A stretch of 64,000 nt of DNA from the NCBI RefSeq assembly GCF_014648675.1, contig NZ_BMRO01000009.1:302642-366641 (forward strand). Reading direction: 5' to 3'. Shown piece after piece: positions 50,454-59,193 of the stretch; the stretch's first letter is position 1; each line of letters starts with the position of its first letter. Below the pieces are notes generated by a model. It had not been told where the DNA came from, ran no database searches, and saw only the letters and a list, made by a program, of their open reading frames with translations. The translations under genes and the position numbers were made by a program. Source of the stretch: Actinomadura livida. GTDB taxonomy: Bacteria; Actinomycetota; Actinomycetes; Streptosporangiales; Streptosporangiaceae.

Positions 50454-50535
50454 TATCTTTTTCGATGTCGACGTCACATGTAGCGATCACTGCTCCGGCG
50501 CGATAAACGGGCGGTAATCGGCGTCGATTCGGTCA
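50454..50535. promoter_or_regulatory. two TTGACA-type motif relatives in the 515-base gap
   Basis: On the minus strand GTGACGTCGACATCGAAAA (50459-50477 or so) and AATCGACGCCGA (50518-50529) resemble promoter motifs A-C. They point away from the GntR gene and have no gene to serve on that strand, so they may be operators or chance. The rest of 50363-50877 holds a terminator and a promoter. Confidence 0.3.
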
Positions 50536-50697
50536 TTCCAAAACACGTCTGAAGGTGACGGCCGTCACTCACCCTCACCCCGCCCGGGGCTCTGACCAGG
50601 GGATACGCGACGTGAAAGGGCCGATTGGCCACGAGCCAACCGGACGGGGGCCGGACTTCCGGAGCCGCGAGCCTCAGTGGTGGATGGCGGTTTCCAT

Positions 50698-50708
50698 GCT
50701 ATGATAGA
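50698..50708 (+). promoter_or_regulatory. GCTATGATAGA operator over a TATGAT -10 box
   Basis: This element differs from GCTAWGATAGC only at the last base. It overlaps TATGAT at 50700-50705, which would start the GntR transcript about 165 bases before its ATG, so the regulator may control itself. Confidence 0.5.
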
Positions 50709-50877
50709 TATGCTTTCCGTTCCGCATGTATTGTGCCTTCCGGGCGCCCACGGGCCTCGCGCGAAAGTGCGGGCGGAGGCATCGCGTCGACCGCACGCGA
50801 AAGAGATTCTGGTCACGATCATGTGGAGCCAAGGGCCGGTATAGCGCCTTTGTGCGGGCGCCGAAGGGAATGAGCAG

Positions 50878-51624
50878 ATGTCGACTAGTCCCGGCGCGCG
50901 CCAGAGGTCGGCCGGGTCGGCGCGACGAAGGATGCCGAAGGCCTCCGACCTGGTGGTCGACGAGATCAGGCGCCGTGTCATTCGCGAACGCCTGCCGGTG
51001 GGGTACCGGCTGCCGACCGAGCTCGAACTCATGGAGCAGCACGGCCTGGGCCGCGTCACCGTCCGCGAGGCGCTGCGGGTGCTGGAGCGCGACGGCCTCA
51101 TCGAGGTCAAGCGCGGCCCCAAGGGCGGGATCTTCGTCACCAAGCCCGACGTCCGCCAGCTCGGGTCCGCGTTCGCGCTGCTGTTCGCGATCCGCGACAC
51201 CCGGCTCGGGCACTTCTCGACCTTCCGCGGCTACGTCGAGCCGGTGGTCGCCCGGCTGGCCGCCATGAACGCCACCGACGAGCAGCGCGAGAACCTGGTC
51301 AGGGCGACCGAGCAGGGGCGCGCCGAGTCGACGTCCCGGGCGGTGGACTTCCACAGCATGGTCGCCGAGATGTGCGGCAACGACATGTTCGAGTTCATGA
51401 TCGACGCCATCAACGTGTCGTTCGAGCGCCACTTCCGGCACGACATGATCACCGAGACCGACCGCGAGGACACCGACTTCGCCCACCGCAGGATCGCGCA
51501 GAAGATCGCCGCGGGCGACGCCGACGGCGCCGAGCGCGCCATGAGCAGCCACCTGCTCGCCTACGACGAGTACCTCAAGAAGAACGGCCTCACCGAGGAG
51601 CCGCTGTTCCCCGAAGGCGTATAG
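50878..51624 (+). CDS. GntR-family regulator, FadR/FCD subfamily
   Basis: The 248-residue protein has an N-terminal GntR winged helix (residues about 20-85: ASDLVVDEIRRRVIRERLPV, ELELMEQHGLGRVTVREALR, LERDGLIEVKRGPKGGIFVT) and a C-terminal FCD ligand domain. That domain has His and Asp residues typical of metal-dependent organic-acid sensing (VDFHSMVAEMCGN). GAAGGGA lies 8 bases before the ATG. It sits between the transporter and the degradative genes, and the shared GCTAWGATAGC sites may be its operators. This is inference from position. Confidence 0.9.
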   Translation: MSTSPGARQRSAGSARRRMPKASDLVVDEIRRRVIRERLPVGYRLPTELELMEQHGLGRVTVREALRVLERDGLIEVKRGPKGGIFVTKPDVRQLGSAFALLFAIRDTRLGHFSTFRGYVEPVVARLAAMNATDEQRENLVRATEQGRAESTSRAVDFHSMVAEMCGNDMFEFMIDAINVSFERHFRHDMITETDREDTDFAHRRIAQKIAAGDADGAERAMSSHLLAYDEYLKKNGLTEEPLFPEGV

Positions 51625-51739
51625 CCGCCTTCCCCCGGACGGCGGACGCGCCGCGCCGCCGTCCGGGCCCGCCGCCCGCTCGCGGCTGCCTCCACCCGCC
51701 GGCATGCTCCCTCCCCTCCTGCGCCGCCCGAATACCTGC

Positions 51740-51750
51740 GCTAAGATAGC
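51740..51750 (+). promoter_or_regulatory. GCTAAGATAGC perfect operator
   Basis: GCTA and TAGC flank AGA in a perfect palindrome overlapping a TAAGAT -10 box, 73 bases before the GTG of the enoyl-CoA hydratase gene. This is the best match to the shared motif. Confidence 0.55.
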
Positions 51751-51822
51751 AATGATTACCCTCAAAGGGTCGGGCTGTGCGATCCGGCGAGGGAGTTCCG
51801 TCCGCCGGGTGAAAGGTGCACC

Positions 51823-52611
51823 GTGACCGCGTACGAGACCCTGCTCATCGAGGAACCGGCGCCCGGGGTGCGGCGGGTGACCCTCGACCGGCCGCCGGTC
51901 AACGCGGTGAACCGGGTGATGATCCGCGAGCTGACCGAGGCGTTCGGCGCCGTCGCGGACGACCGGGACGTCCGCGCCGTGGTGCTCGCCGCCGCCGGGT
52001 CCCGCGCGTTCTGCGGCGGCATCGACCTCAAGGAGCCGCCCCCGGACCCCGCGGAGCGGACCCCCTCGGAACTGCTGAACCCCGGCCTCGCCTGGCGCAC
52101 CGCGCAGCACGCCGTCCGCCACTGCCCGGTGCCCGTGATCTGCGCGATCGAGGGCGCCGCCATCGGCGCCGGGTTCGGGCTCATCGCCATGTGCGACGTG
52201 CTCATCGCCTCGACCCGCGCGGCCTTCGGGCTGACCGAGATCAACGTCGGGCTCCTCGGCGGGGCGAGCAAGGCCCTGCACATGGTGGGGCCGTACAAGG
52301 CGCGCTCGATGATGTTCACCGGCGAACTCCTCGACGCCGCGGAGATGCACCGCCTCGGCGTCGTCGAAAAGGTCGTCGAGCCGGGCCTGGCCGGAGACGA
52401 GGCCGTCCGGACGGCGGCCTCCCTGGCGGGCAAGAGCCCCATCGCCATGCGGCTGCTCAAGGAGTCCATCCTGCGGATCGAGGGCGACGCCATCGAGCAG
52501 AACTACCGGACGGAGTGGGACTACACGAACCGGCTCGGCCAGTTCGCCGACTCGCGTGAGGCGCGCGCCGCCTACCTGGAGAAGCGGGCCCCGTCATGGA
52601 CGTGGACGTGA
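51823..52611 (+). CDS. enoyl-CoA hydratase/isomerase family protein
   Basis: The 262-residue crotonase-fold protein starts MTAYETLLIEEPAPGVRRVT. It has the first oxyanion segment AFCGGIDLK at residues 62-70, the second GAAIGAGFG at 111-119, and the catalytic-region LTEINVGLLGGASK. The classic Glu pair is only partly present, so hydratase, isomerase or C-C hydrolase are all possible. AAAGG precedes the GTG. It is the first gene of a two-gene unit with the cyclase. Confidence 0.87.
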   Translation: MTAYETLLIEEPAPGVRRVTLDRPPVNAVNRVMIRELTEAFGAVADDRDVRAVVLAAAGSRAFCGGIDLKEPPPDPAERTPSELLNPGLAWRTAQHAVRHCPVPVICAIEGAAIGAGFGLIAMCDVLIASTRAAFGLTEINVGLLGGASKALHMVGPYKARSMMFTGELLDAAEMHRLGVVEKVVEPGLAGDEAVRTAASLAGKSPIAMRLLKESILRIEGDAIEQNYRTEWDYTNRLGQFADSREARAAYLEKRAPSWTWT

Positions 52612-52645
52612 CGCACCGGACACGGCGCGAGGGGAGGGGCGGCTG

Positions 52646-53575
52646 ATGGGAGGCCATCCGAACCCCGACGGCGCACCCGGTTCCGCGCCGCGTCCGCGGT
52701 ACCGGGACCTGCCCGACGGGCGCGCGGCGGGCGTCTTCGGAGCCGGCGACGTCCTCGGCACCCTGAACCTGCAGACGCCGGACGCCGTCGTCGCCGCGGC
52801 CCGCCTCGTCCGCTCGGGCCGGGTCTTCGCCCTCAACGCCCCGGTCGACTGGCCGGACCCTCCCCTGTACAGCAGGCTTCCCGTCGAGCACACCGTGTTC
52901 CGCACCGCGATGGGCAACCTGGACGACCACCTCGACCACTTCTATCCGCAGGCGTCGTCGCAGTGGGACGGGTTCCGCCACATCCGCGACCCGGAGTTCG
53001 GCTACTACAACGGCCAGGACGAGGCGCTGGGCGTCGACCACTGGGCGCGCCGCGGGATCGCCGGGCGCGGCGTCCTGCTCGACGTCGGCCGCGCGCTCGC
53101 CGGCACCGGCCGGGACCTGGCGTGGAACGTCCGCACCGAGATCACCGCCGCCGACCTGGAGCGGGCGCGGGCGGCGGCGGGCGTCGACCGGCGCCCGGGG
53201 GACGTCCTGCTCGTCCGCACCGGCTGGACCGCCGGATACGAGGCCGCCACCACGGCCGAGCGCACCGAGTACCGCTCCGGCGGCGAGTCGCCCGGCCTGG
53301 AGCCGAGCCGCGAGATGGCCGAGTACCTCTGGGACTGGGGGGTCGGCGCCGTCGCGTCGGACAACGTCGGGGTCGAGGCGCTGCCCGCCCCCGCGACGTC
53401 GCTGCACCACCTGACCCTCTCCCGGCTCGGCCTGCCGCTCGGCGAGTTGTGGTGGCTCGAAGCGCTGGCCGAGGACTGCCTCCGCGACGGCCGCTACGAG
53501 CACCTGCTCGTGTCCGCGCCGCTGCACGTCCGCGGCGGCATCGGCTCCCCGGCGAACGCGGTCGCGATCAAGTGA
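52646..53575 (+). CDS. cyclase-family (kynurenine-formamidase-like) hydrolase
   Basis: The 309-residue protein belongs to the cyclase/formamidase fold family. ASSQWDGFRHIRDPEFGYYN holds the metal-binding region (the usual HxGTHxDxPxH is altered to SQWDGFRHI), then NVRTEITAADLERARAAAGV, and DVLLVRTGWTAGYEAA is the strand near the second site. Members hydrolyse amides or lactones, or act on polyketide-like chains. Its altered metal motif, as in many actinomycete members, makes the reaction uncertain. GAGGGGAGGGGC precedes the ATG. It lies 34 bases after the hydratase gene. Confidence 0.8.
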   Translation: MGGHPNPDGAPGSAPRPRYRDLPDGRAAGVFGAGDVLGTLNLQTPDAVVAAARLVRSGRVFALNAPVDWPDPPLYSRLPVEHTVFRTAMGNLDDHLDHFYPQASSQWDGFRHIRDPEFGYYNGQDEALGVDHWARRGIAGRGVLLDVGRALAGTGRDLAWNVRTEITAADLERARAAAGVDRRPGDVLLVRTGWTAGYEAATTAERTEYRSGGESPGLEPSREMAEYLWDWGVGAVASDNVGVEALPAPATSLHHLTLSRLGLPLGELWWLEALAEDCLRDGRYEHLLVSAPLHVRGGIGSPANAVAIK

Positions 53576-53580
53576 GGAGC

Positions 53581-53609
53581 GGCCGGCCCGAGCGGGGGGC
53601 GGGCCGGCC
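53581..53609. terminator. bidirectional terminator between convergent genes
   Basis: GGCCGGCCCG and CGGGCCGGCC form a perfect 10-base stem around 9 bases, 5 bases after the cyclase stop and 20 before the minus-strand monooxygenase stop. Confidence 0.7.
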
Positions 53610-53629
53610 CGCCCCCGGCCGGGCCCGGG

Positions 53630-55561
53630 TCAGTCCCCGGTCAGGACGAAGTGGTCGAGGTTCGGCCGCTCCAGCATGGCCGAGTAGTCGTGGTTGCTCC
53701 ACGGCACGTTGAGCATCTGCCGCCCGAACCGGTTGACGTAGTAGTTCCGCCCGCGCGGCGACTCGGCGGCCCAGATCAGCTCCTCCTGCGCCCGGTCCAC
53801 CTCGCGGTTGTAGGCGTCGAAGGCGTCCTGGGCGACGTCCATCGCGGACTTGCCGTGCTCGATCAGCGCCACGATGGACTGGGCGGCGAAGCGCGCCCAC
53901 AGCTCGACCGCGGTCAGCAGGGCGCCGGAGCGGGGCTGCGCGTTCGGGCCGTAGAAGATGAAGAGGTTCGGGAAGTTCGGCACCATCATCCCGAGGTAGG
54001 TGCGCGGGCCGTCCGCCTCCCACTGCCGCTCCAGCGTGACGCCGTTCCGGCCGGCGTACTCGGTCGGCCACAGGTAGCGGGCGACCTCGAACCCCGTCGC
54101 GAGGACGATCACGTCGACGTCGTACCTCGCCCCGCCGGCCGTGACGATCCCCTTCTCGTCGATGCGCTCGATGCCGGCCGTGACCAGCTCGACGTTGTCG
54201 CGCAGCAGGGCGTCGTACCAGCCGTTGTCGACCACGAGGCGCCGGGCCAGGGGCGCGTAGTCCGGGGTCACCTGGTCGATCAGGTCGGGACGGGAGGCGA
54301 GCTTGTCCTCGATGTACTGGGTCAGGTTCTCGCGCAGGGCGTCGTTCTGCCGGCTGATCAGCCCCCCGGCCGCCTGCCATTCCCGGTCGTACACCTGCGC
54401 GGTCTGCATGCTCGACGAGGTGACCTGGGCGGAGTAGCAGTACCAGTTCCAGTAGTGCGGGACGTTGTCGAAGAGCCAGCGGACCTCGGCGCTGACGGTG
54501 TCGCGGTACCCCTCCATGGGCGAGATCCACTGCGGGGTGCGCTGGAAGGCGTGCACGGACCGGGCCGTCTCCGCGAGCTTCGGCATGACCTGGACGCCCG
54601 TCGACCCGTTGCCGATCACCGCGATCCGCGCCCCGGCCGGCTCGAACGCCGGGTCCCAGCGCGCGCTGTGGAAGATCTTCCCGGCGAACGTCCCGATGCC
54701 CTCGATGTCGGGGAACTTCGGCTGGTTGAACAACCCGGCGGCGCTGATGACCGCGTTGGCGCGGAGGGTGCTCTCCCGTCCGGCGGTGTCGCGCAGGTGG
54801 ACCGTCCACGCCTGGGCGGCGTCGTCGAAGACGGCCCGCTTCACCTCGGTCCCGAACCGGATCCCGTCGGCGACGCCGAACTCGTGCGCGATGTGCTCGA
54901 GGTACTGGCGGACCTCCTCCTGCGGCGCGAAGTAGGAGGTCCACGGGTAGTTCTTCACGAACTTCAACTGGTACAGGTAGCTGTTCACGTCGACCCGGGC
55001 GTCGGGGTAGACGTTGACGCTCCACGTCCCGCCGATGCGCTCCTGGCGCTCGACGATGGTGAACGGGATGCCGAGCCGGTGGAACTGGACGGCGGCGACG
55101 ATCCCGCTCGCGCCCGCGCCGATGACGACGACGTGGAAGTCGCCCGCGGACGCCGGCCGGGCGCCCGACCAGGCGGCGCTCCGGGGGAACTCGTCGATGG
55201 CCAGCTCGTCGCGGCCGAAGCGGAAGAGGCGGTCGCTCAGCGGCACGCCGGTCATGGTCTCCATGAGCTCGCGCAGCTCCGCGTCGTCGGGCGTGCGCTC
55301 GTGATACCCCTCGGCCCGGACGGTCCGCAGCCACCGCAGCGCCTTCGCCTTGACGGTCTCGTGGTGCTCCTCCGCCAGCCGGTACGCGAAGAAGGTCCCG
55401 CCGCGGAGCGGGACCTTGTCCACGTTCATGCCTTCGAGTTCGCGGTCGCCGGTGGCGTGGAGCAGCGCCATGCGGAGCACGTTCATGTCGGCCTGGTCGA
55501 GGGCCTTGGAGATGGCGGCGTCGTCCAGGTCCGAGACCCCGGCGGCTGTCGTCCCGGTCAC
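53630..55561 (-). CDS. Baeyer-Villiger-type FAD monooxygenase with long N-terminus
   Basis: The 643-residue protein has an N-terminal extension of about 140 residues, then FAD Rossmann GAGASG at 148-153, the Baeyer-Villiger-like motif FAGKIFHSARWD at 292-303 (usually FxGxxxHxxxWP or D) and the NADPH Rossmann GNGSTG at 317-322. The long extension and size match 4-hydroxyacetophenone-type monooxygenases. It should insert oxygen next to a carbonyl to make an ester or lactone. The GTG start has GGGAGG 6 bases upstream. It is divergent from a second such enzyme across a palindromic promoter. Confidence 0.9.
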   Translation of the reverse strand: MTGTTAAGVSDLDDAAISKALDQADMNVLRMALLHATGDRELEGMNVDKVPLRGGTFFAYRLAEEHHETVKAKALRWLRTVRAEGYHERTPDDAELRELMETMTGVPLSDRLFRFGRDELAIDEFPRSAAWSGARPASAGDFHVVVIGAGASGIVAAVQFHRLGIPFTIVERQERIGGTWSVNVYPDARVDVNSYLYQLKFVKNYPWTSYFAPQEEVRQYLEHIAHEFGVADGIRFGTEVKRAVFDDAAQAWTVHLRDTAGRESTLRANAVISAAGLFNQPKFPDIEGIGTFAGKIFHSARWDPAFEPAGARIAVIGNGSTGVQVMPKLAETARSVHAFQRTPQWISPMEGYRDTVSAEVRWLFDNVPHYWNWYCYSAQVTSSSMQTAQVYDREWQAAGGLISRQNDALRENLTQYIEDKLASRPDLIDQVTPDYAPLARRLVVDNGWYDALLRDNVELVTAGIERIDEKGIVTAGGARYDVDVIVLATGFEVARYLWPTEYAGRNGVTLERQWEADGPRTYLGMMVPNFPNLFIFYGPNAQPRSGALLTAVELWARFAAQSIVALIEHGKSAMDVAQDAFDAYNREVDRAQEELIWAAESPRGRNYYVNRFGRQMLNVPWSNHDYSAMLERPNLDHFVLTGD

Positions 55562-55584
55562 ATCGCCTCCCGGTATTGAGTGGT

Positions 55585-55609
55585 ATCTTAGCTATGATTA
55601 GCATAAGAT
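55585..55609. promoter_or_regulatory. divergent operator with two TAAGAT -10 boxes
   Basis: Between the two monooxygenase genes lies ATCTTA at 55585-55590 and TAAGAT at 55604-55609 flanking GCTATGATTAGC. GCTA and TAGC again form a palindrome, and each strand has a TAAGAT -10. On the minus strand GCTAAGATACC is a second near copy of the shared motif. Confidence 0.55.
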
Positions 55610-55687
55610 CCTCGCGAGCGGCAAGTGCGCGGCCGGCCCCGGCGGGTCGCCGGTGCCGCGCCCCGGGTGGGACGAGAAGGGACGAGG

Positions 55688-57304
55688 ATGACGCCTTCCG
55701 GATCGGTCAATGCTCCAGACGTCGACGCCGTCGTGGTCGGCGCGGGGTTCGGGGGCCTGTACGCGCTGCACGCGCTGACCGGGCAAGGGTTCACGGTCCG
55801 GGGGTTCGAGGCCGCGCCCGGCGTGGGCGGGGTCTGGTTCCACAACCGGTACCCCGGCGCCCGGGTCGACATCGAGTGCTACGACTACTGCTACTACTTC
55901 GACCCGGACCTCTACGCCGAATGGCGGTGGACCGAGCGCTACCCCTCCCAGCCGGAAATCCTCGCCTACCTGAACCATGTCGCCGACCGGTTCGACCTCC
56001 GGCGGCTGATCACGTTCGAGACCTGGGCGACCGGGGCCGTGTGGGACCCGGCCCTGCATCAGTACACGGTCACGACGAGCGCGGGCGAGTCCGTGACCTG
56101 CCGCTATCTGGTCATGGCCACCGGGCAGCTCTCCAGCTCCCGGACGCCGGACATCCCCGGCCTCGGAGACTTCCGGGGCCGGTGGTACGAGACCTCGCAC
56201 TGGCCGCGGGAGGAGGTCGACTTCCGCGGGCGGCGGGTCGGGGTCATCGGAACGGGGTCGTCCGGCACGCAGGCGATCACCGAGATCGCCAAGACCTGCG
56301 AGCACCTGTACGTGTTCCAGCGCACCCCGAACTACGCGATCCCCGCCCGGAACGGGCCGGTGGACGAGGAACGCTATCGGCGCATCGCCGAGGACGTCCC
56401 TGCGGCGTGGCGGGCGCTCCAGCGCACGGCGGCCGGGGCGGTGATGCCGACGTTCCACGGGCCGTCCACCGACTTCCCCCCGGAGGAGCAGCGGCGGCTC
56501 ATCTCCGAGCGCTGGCGGTGGGGCGGCCAGTCGATCAACGCGATCTTCTCCGACCAGGGCACGAGCGAGGCGGCGAACGAGCTGGTCGCGGGATTCGTGC
56601 GCGAGCGGGTGCGGGAGATCGTCCGGGACCCGGCCGTGGCCGAGGCCCTGGCGCCCGACGCCTACCCGATCGGGACCAGGCGACTGGCCATCACCACGGA
56701 GTACTACGAGACCTTCAACCGGCCGAACGTGACGCTGGCCGACATCAAGGCCGACCCGATCGAGCGGGTCACCGAGTCCGGCATCAAGACGGGCGCGGCC
56801 GAGTACGACATCGACATCCTCGTTCTCGCGCTCGGCTTCGAGGCGTTCACCGGCTCCCTCGACAAGGCCGGAATACGCAATGAGAAGGGGCACTCTCCCA
56901 CGTCGGGATGGGACAAGGGCCCCCGCACCTACCTGGGCCTGATGACCCGCGGATTCCCCAACCTCTTCATCGTCACGGGGCCGGGAAGTCCTTCGGTTCT
57001 CGCGAACATGGTGGCCGCCAACGTCCAGCACCTCGATTTCGTCGCGGGCCTTCTGCGGCACATGGCGGAGAACGGGCACACCAGGGTCGAGCCGAGCGCG
57101 GCCGCCCAGCGCGAATGGAGCGAACACGTCCAAGAGGTCGCCCGGCCGCTGCTCAGGTATCGGCACGACAACTACATGGTCCACGTCCATCCGGAGACGG
57201 GGGAGCGCAATTTCATCCCCTACGTCGGAGGGTTCGACAGGTACGTACGGGCCTGCCAGGAGATCGCCGAGCGCGGATACGACGGATTCGAGTTCGCGTC
57301 GTGA
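55688..57304 (+). CDS. Baeyer-Villiger-type FAD monooxygenase, cyclohexanone type
   Basis: The 538-residue protein has FAD motif GAGFGG at 18-23, the Baeyer-Villiger fingerprint FRGRWYETSHWP at 162-173 and NADPH motif GTGSSG at 188-193, all in normal spacing. It resembles cyclohexanone/cycloalkanone monooxygenases in size (about 540). The C-terminal part reads RQTRRPYVGG-like FIPYVGGFDRYVRACQEIAE. It makes lactones from cyclic ketones or esters from linear ones. ACGAGG precedes the ATG. It begins a three-gene operon with an SDR and a hydrolase, which fits ketone supply and ester hydrolysis. Confidence 0.92.
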   Translation: MTPSGSVNAPDVDAVVVGAGFGGLYALHALTGQGFTVRGFEAAPGVGGVWFHNRYPGARVDIECYDYCYYFDPDLYAEWRWTERYPSQPEILAYLNHVADRFDLRRLITFETWATGAVWDPALHQYTVTTSAGESVTCRYLVMATGQLSSSRTPDIPGLGDFRGRWYETSHWPREEVDFRGRRVGVIGTGSSGTQAITEIAKTCEHLYVFQRTPNYAIPARNGPVDEERYRRIAEDVPAAWRALQRTAAGAVMPTFHGPSTDFPPEEQRRLISERWRWGGQSINAIFSDQGTSEAANELVAGFVRERVREIVRDPAVAEALAPDAYPIGTRRLAITTEYYETFNRPNVTLADIKADPIERVTESGIKTGAAEYDIDILVLALGFEAFTGSLDKAGIRNEKGHSPTSGWDKGPRTYLGLMTRGFPNLFIVTGPGSPSVLANMVAANVQHLDFVAGLLRHMAENGHTRVEPSAAAQREWSEHVQEVARPLLRYRHDNYMVHVHPETGERNFIPYVGGFDRYVRACQEIAERGYDGFEFAS

Positions 57305-57356
57305 ACTGCCGCAGCGATCGGAACTCGTCGCCGGCCACGGAAAGAAAGGTGCTGCC

Positions 57357-58172
57357 GTGAACTCTCCCAAGCCCGCCATCGAGGAACTGATCTCCTTGAG
57401 CGGCCGGATCGCCGTCGTGACGGGCGCCGCCCAGGGGATCGGACGCGCCATAGGCGAGAGGCTCTGCGAGCTGGGCGCCCACGTCGTCTTCGCCGACCAG
57501 CGGCCGGACGTGCACGCCGCCGCCGAGGGGATCCGGGCCGCGGGCGGCCGCGCGTCGTCGTTCGACCTCGACGTCACCGACGAGGACCGGCATCTGGCAC
57601 TAGTCGAGGAGATCCTCGACGAGCACGGCGCCCTGGACATCTGGGTCAACAACGCGGGGATCTATCCGGCGTCCTCGACGCTGGACCTCCCGGCCGAGGA
57701 ATGGCGCGCCGTCCTCGCGGTCAATCTCGACGGAGCGTTCTACGGCGCGCGGGCCGCGGCCCGCGCGATGGTGCCGCGCAAGCGGGGCGTGATCCTCAAT
57801 GTGGGGTCGACGTCGTCCTTCCGGGCGTCCAACGACGGAATGGCGCACTACGTCTCGTCGAAGTTCGGCCTGCGCGGGCTCACCCAGGCGTTCGCCAAGG
57901 AGTTCGGCCCGCTCGGAATCCGCGTGCTGGGAATCGCGCCGACCGCGACCGCCACCCAGACCCTCGTGGACGGGGCGAAGAGCATCACGGCGGCGCAGTC
58001 GGACGCGGACTCCGAGGAGGATCTGTTCGGACGCTACGCCGAGAAGATCCCGCTCCGGCGCATCGCTACCCCCGACGACATCGCGCGGGTCGCGGCTTTC
58101 TGCGTCTCCGACCTGGCCGGATACGTGACCGGCACCGTCATTCCGGTCGACGGCGGACACCTGGCGAGCTGA
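57357..58172 (+). CDS. short-chain dehydrogenase/reductase
   Basis: The 271-residue classical SDR has TGAAQGIG at 22-29, NNAG at 98-101 and the catalytic Tyr165 and Lys169 in YVSSK, preceded by NVGSTSSF with the Ser. An acidic residue after strand 2 (FADQRPD) suggests NAD preference. It should oxidise an alcohol to a ketone or the reverse, here likely supplying a substrate to the monooxygenase next to it. The GTG has AAAGG ahead. Confidence 0.92.
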   Translation: MNSPKPAIEELISLSGRIAVVTGAAQGIGRAIGERLCELGAHVVFADQRPDVHAAAEGIRAAGGRASSFDLDVTDEDRHLALVEEILDEHGALDIWVNNAGIYPASSTLDLPAEEWRAVLAVNLDGAFYGARAAARAMVPRKRGVILNVGSTSSFRASNDGMAHYVSSKFGLRGLTQAFAKEFGPLGIRVLGIAPTATATQTLVDGAKSITAAQSDADSEEDLFGRYAEKIPLRRIATPDDIARVAAFCVSDLAGYVTGTVIPVDGGHLAS

Positions 58173-58206
58173 GGCGGTTTCAGCATTGGCAGAGGAACGA
58201 GGAGCC

Positions 58207-59145
58207 ATGGAATTGAAGGCGAGCGCCAAGGACTTCGTCACGGCGACAAGGCCGTTCATGAAAATGCCGGAGGGTGCGCTGACCGACCCCGAGGCGTCGG
58301 CGGAGTTCCTGCGGCGCCTGCGGAGCATGCCGAGTTCCGCCAGGGCGGCCGAGCCCGTCGCGACCGTCGTCGACCGGCGGATCGAGGAGGGGCCGGCCGT
58401 CCGCGTCTACGTGCCGGGCGGCGCGGCGGACGCGCCGGTGCTGCTCTACTTCCACGGCGGCGGCTGGGTCGCGGGCGACCTCGCCATGCACGACAGCACG
58501 TGCCGCCGCCTCGCCAACCTGCTCGGCTGCGCCGTGGTGAACGTCGACTACCGGCTCGCGCCCGAGCACCCCTACCCGCTGCCCCTCGACGACGCCGCCG
58601 CGGCGCTCGCGTGGGCGGCGGCGAACGCGGCCGGGTTCGGCGGCGACCCCGCCCGGCTGATCGTCGCGGGGAGCAGCGCGGGCGGGAACCTGGCCGCCGC
58701 CGCCGCGCTCCGGGCGCGCGACGAGGGCGGCCCGCGCATCGCGCTGCAGGTCCTGCTGTATCCGGCCGTCGACGCCTCGATGTCGCACGCCTCCGTCCGC
58801 GAGCTGGCGACCGGGTACGGGCTGGAGAGCCCCACCATGCGGTGGTACTGGCGGCAGTACCTCGGCGGGGACGCCGGCGGGGCGGACCACCTCGCGTCGC
58901 CGCTGGCCGCCCCCGACCTGTCCCGCCTGCCGGACGCGGTCGTCGTGACGGCCGAGTTCGACCCGCTGCGCGACGAGGGCGACGCCTACGCGCGGCGGCT
59001 GGAGGAGGCGGGGAGCGGCGTCACGCTGCTGAGGTTCGAGGGGCAGGTGCACGGCTTCCTGGGGCTCCTCGGCGTGAGCGAGGACGCCGACCGGGCCCTG
59101 GCGTCGGTCGCGGAGGCGATCCGCGCCCGACTGGGCCGCGCCTGA
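58207..59145 (+). CDS. HSL-family alpha/beta hydrolase
   Basis: The 312-residue protein has HGGGW at 83-87, the oxyanion signature of hormone-sensitive-lipase-like esterases, Ser157 in GSSAGG, an Asp in AEFDPLRDEGD and a His in VHGFLG, a complete triad. It probably hydrolyses the ester or lactone made by the Baeyer-Villiger enzyme. ATG at 58207 has GAGGAG just upstream, though a TTG at 58186 is possible. It is the last gene of the operon. Confidence 0.9.
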   Translation: MELKASAKDFVTATRPFMKMPEGALTDPEASAEFLRRLRSMPSSARAAEPVATVVDRRIEEGPAVRVYVPGGAADAPVLLYFHGGGWVAGDLAMHDSTCRRLANLLGCAVVNVDYRLAPEHPYPLPLDDAAAALAWAAANAAGFGGDPARLIVAGSSAGGNLAAAAALRARDEGGPRIALQVLLYPAVDASMSHASVRELATGYGLESPTMRWYWRQYLGGDAGGADHLASPLAAPDLSRLPDAVVVTAEFDPLRDEGDAYARRLEEAGSGVTLLRFEGQVHGFLGLLGVSEDADRALASVAEAIRARLGRA

Positions 59146-59154
59146 CGGCGCGGT

Positions 59155-59189
59155 CCCCGGTCCGGTGCCGGGCAGGGACCGGACCGGGG
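59155..59189. terminator. bidirectional terminator between convergent operons
   Basis: CCCCGGTCCGGT pairs perfectly with ACCGGACCGGGG around 11 bases between the HSL-like and the minus-strand SDR genes. Confidence 0.75.
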
Positions 59190-59193
59190 AGGC

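Noticed and set aside
53651..55579. A 642-residue plus-strand open frame opposite the long monooxygenase
   Set aside because: It mirrors the minus-strand gene's codons, and the Rossmann and Baeyer-Villiger motifs are all on the minus strand.
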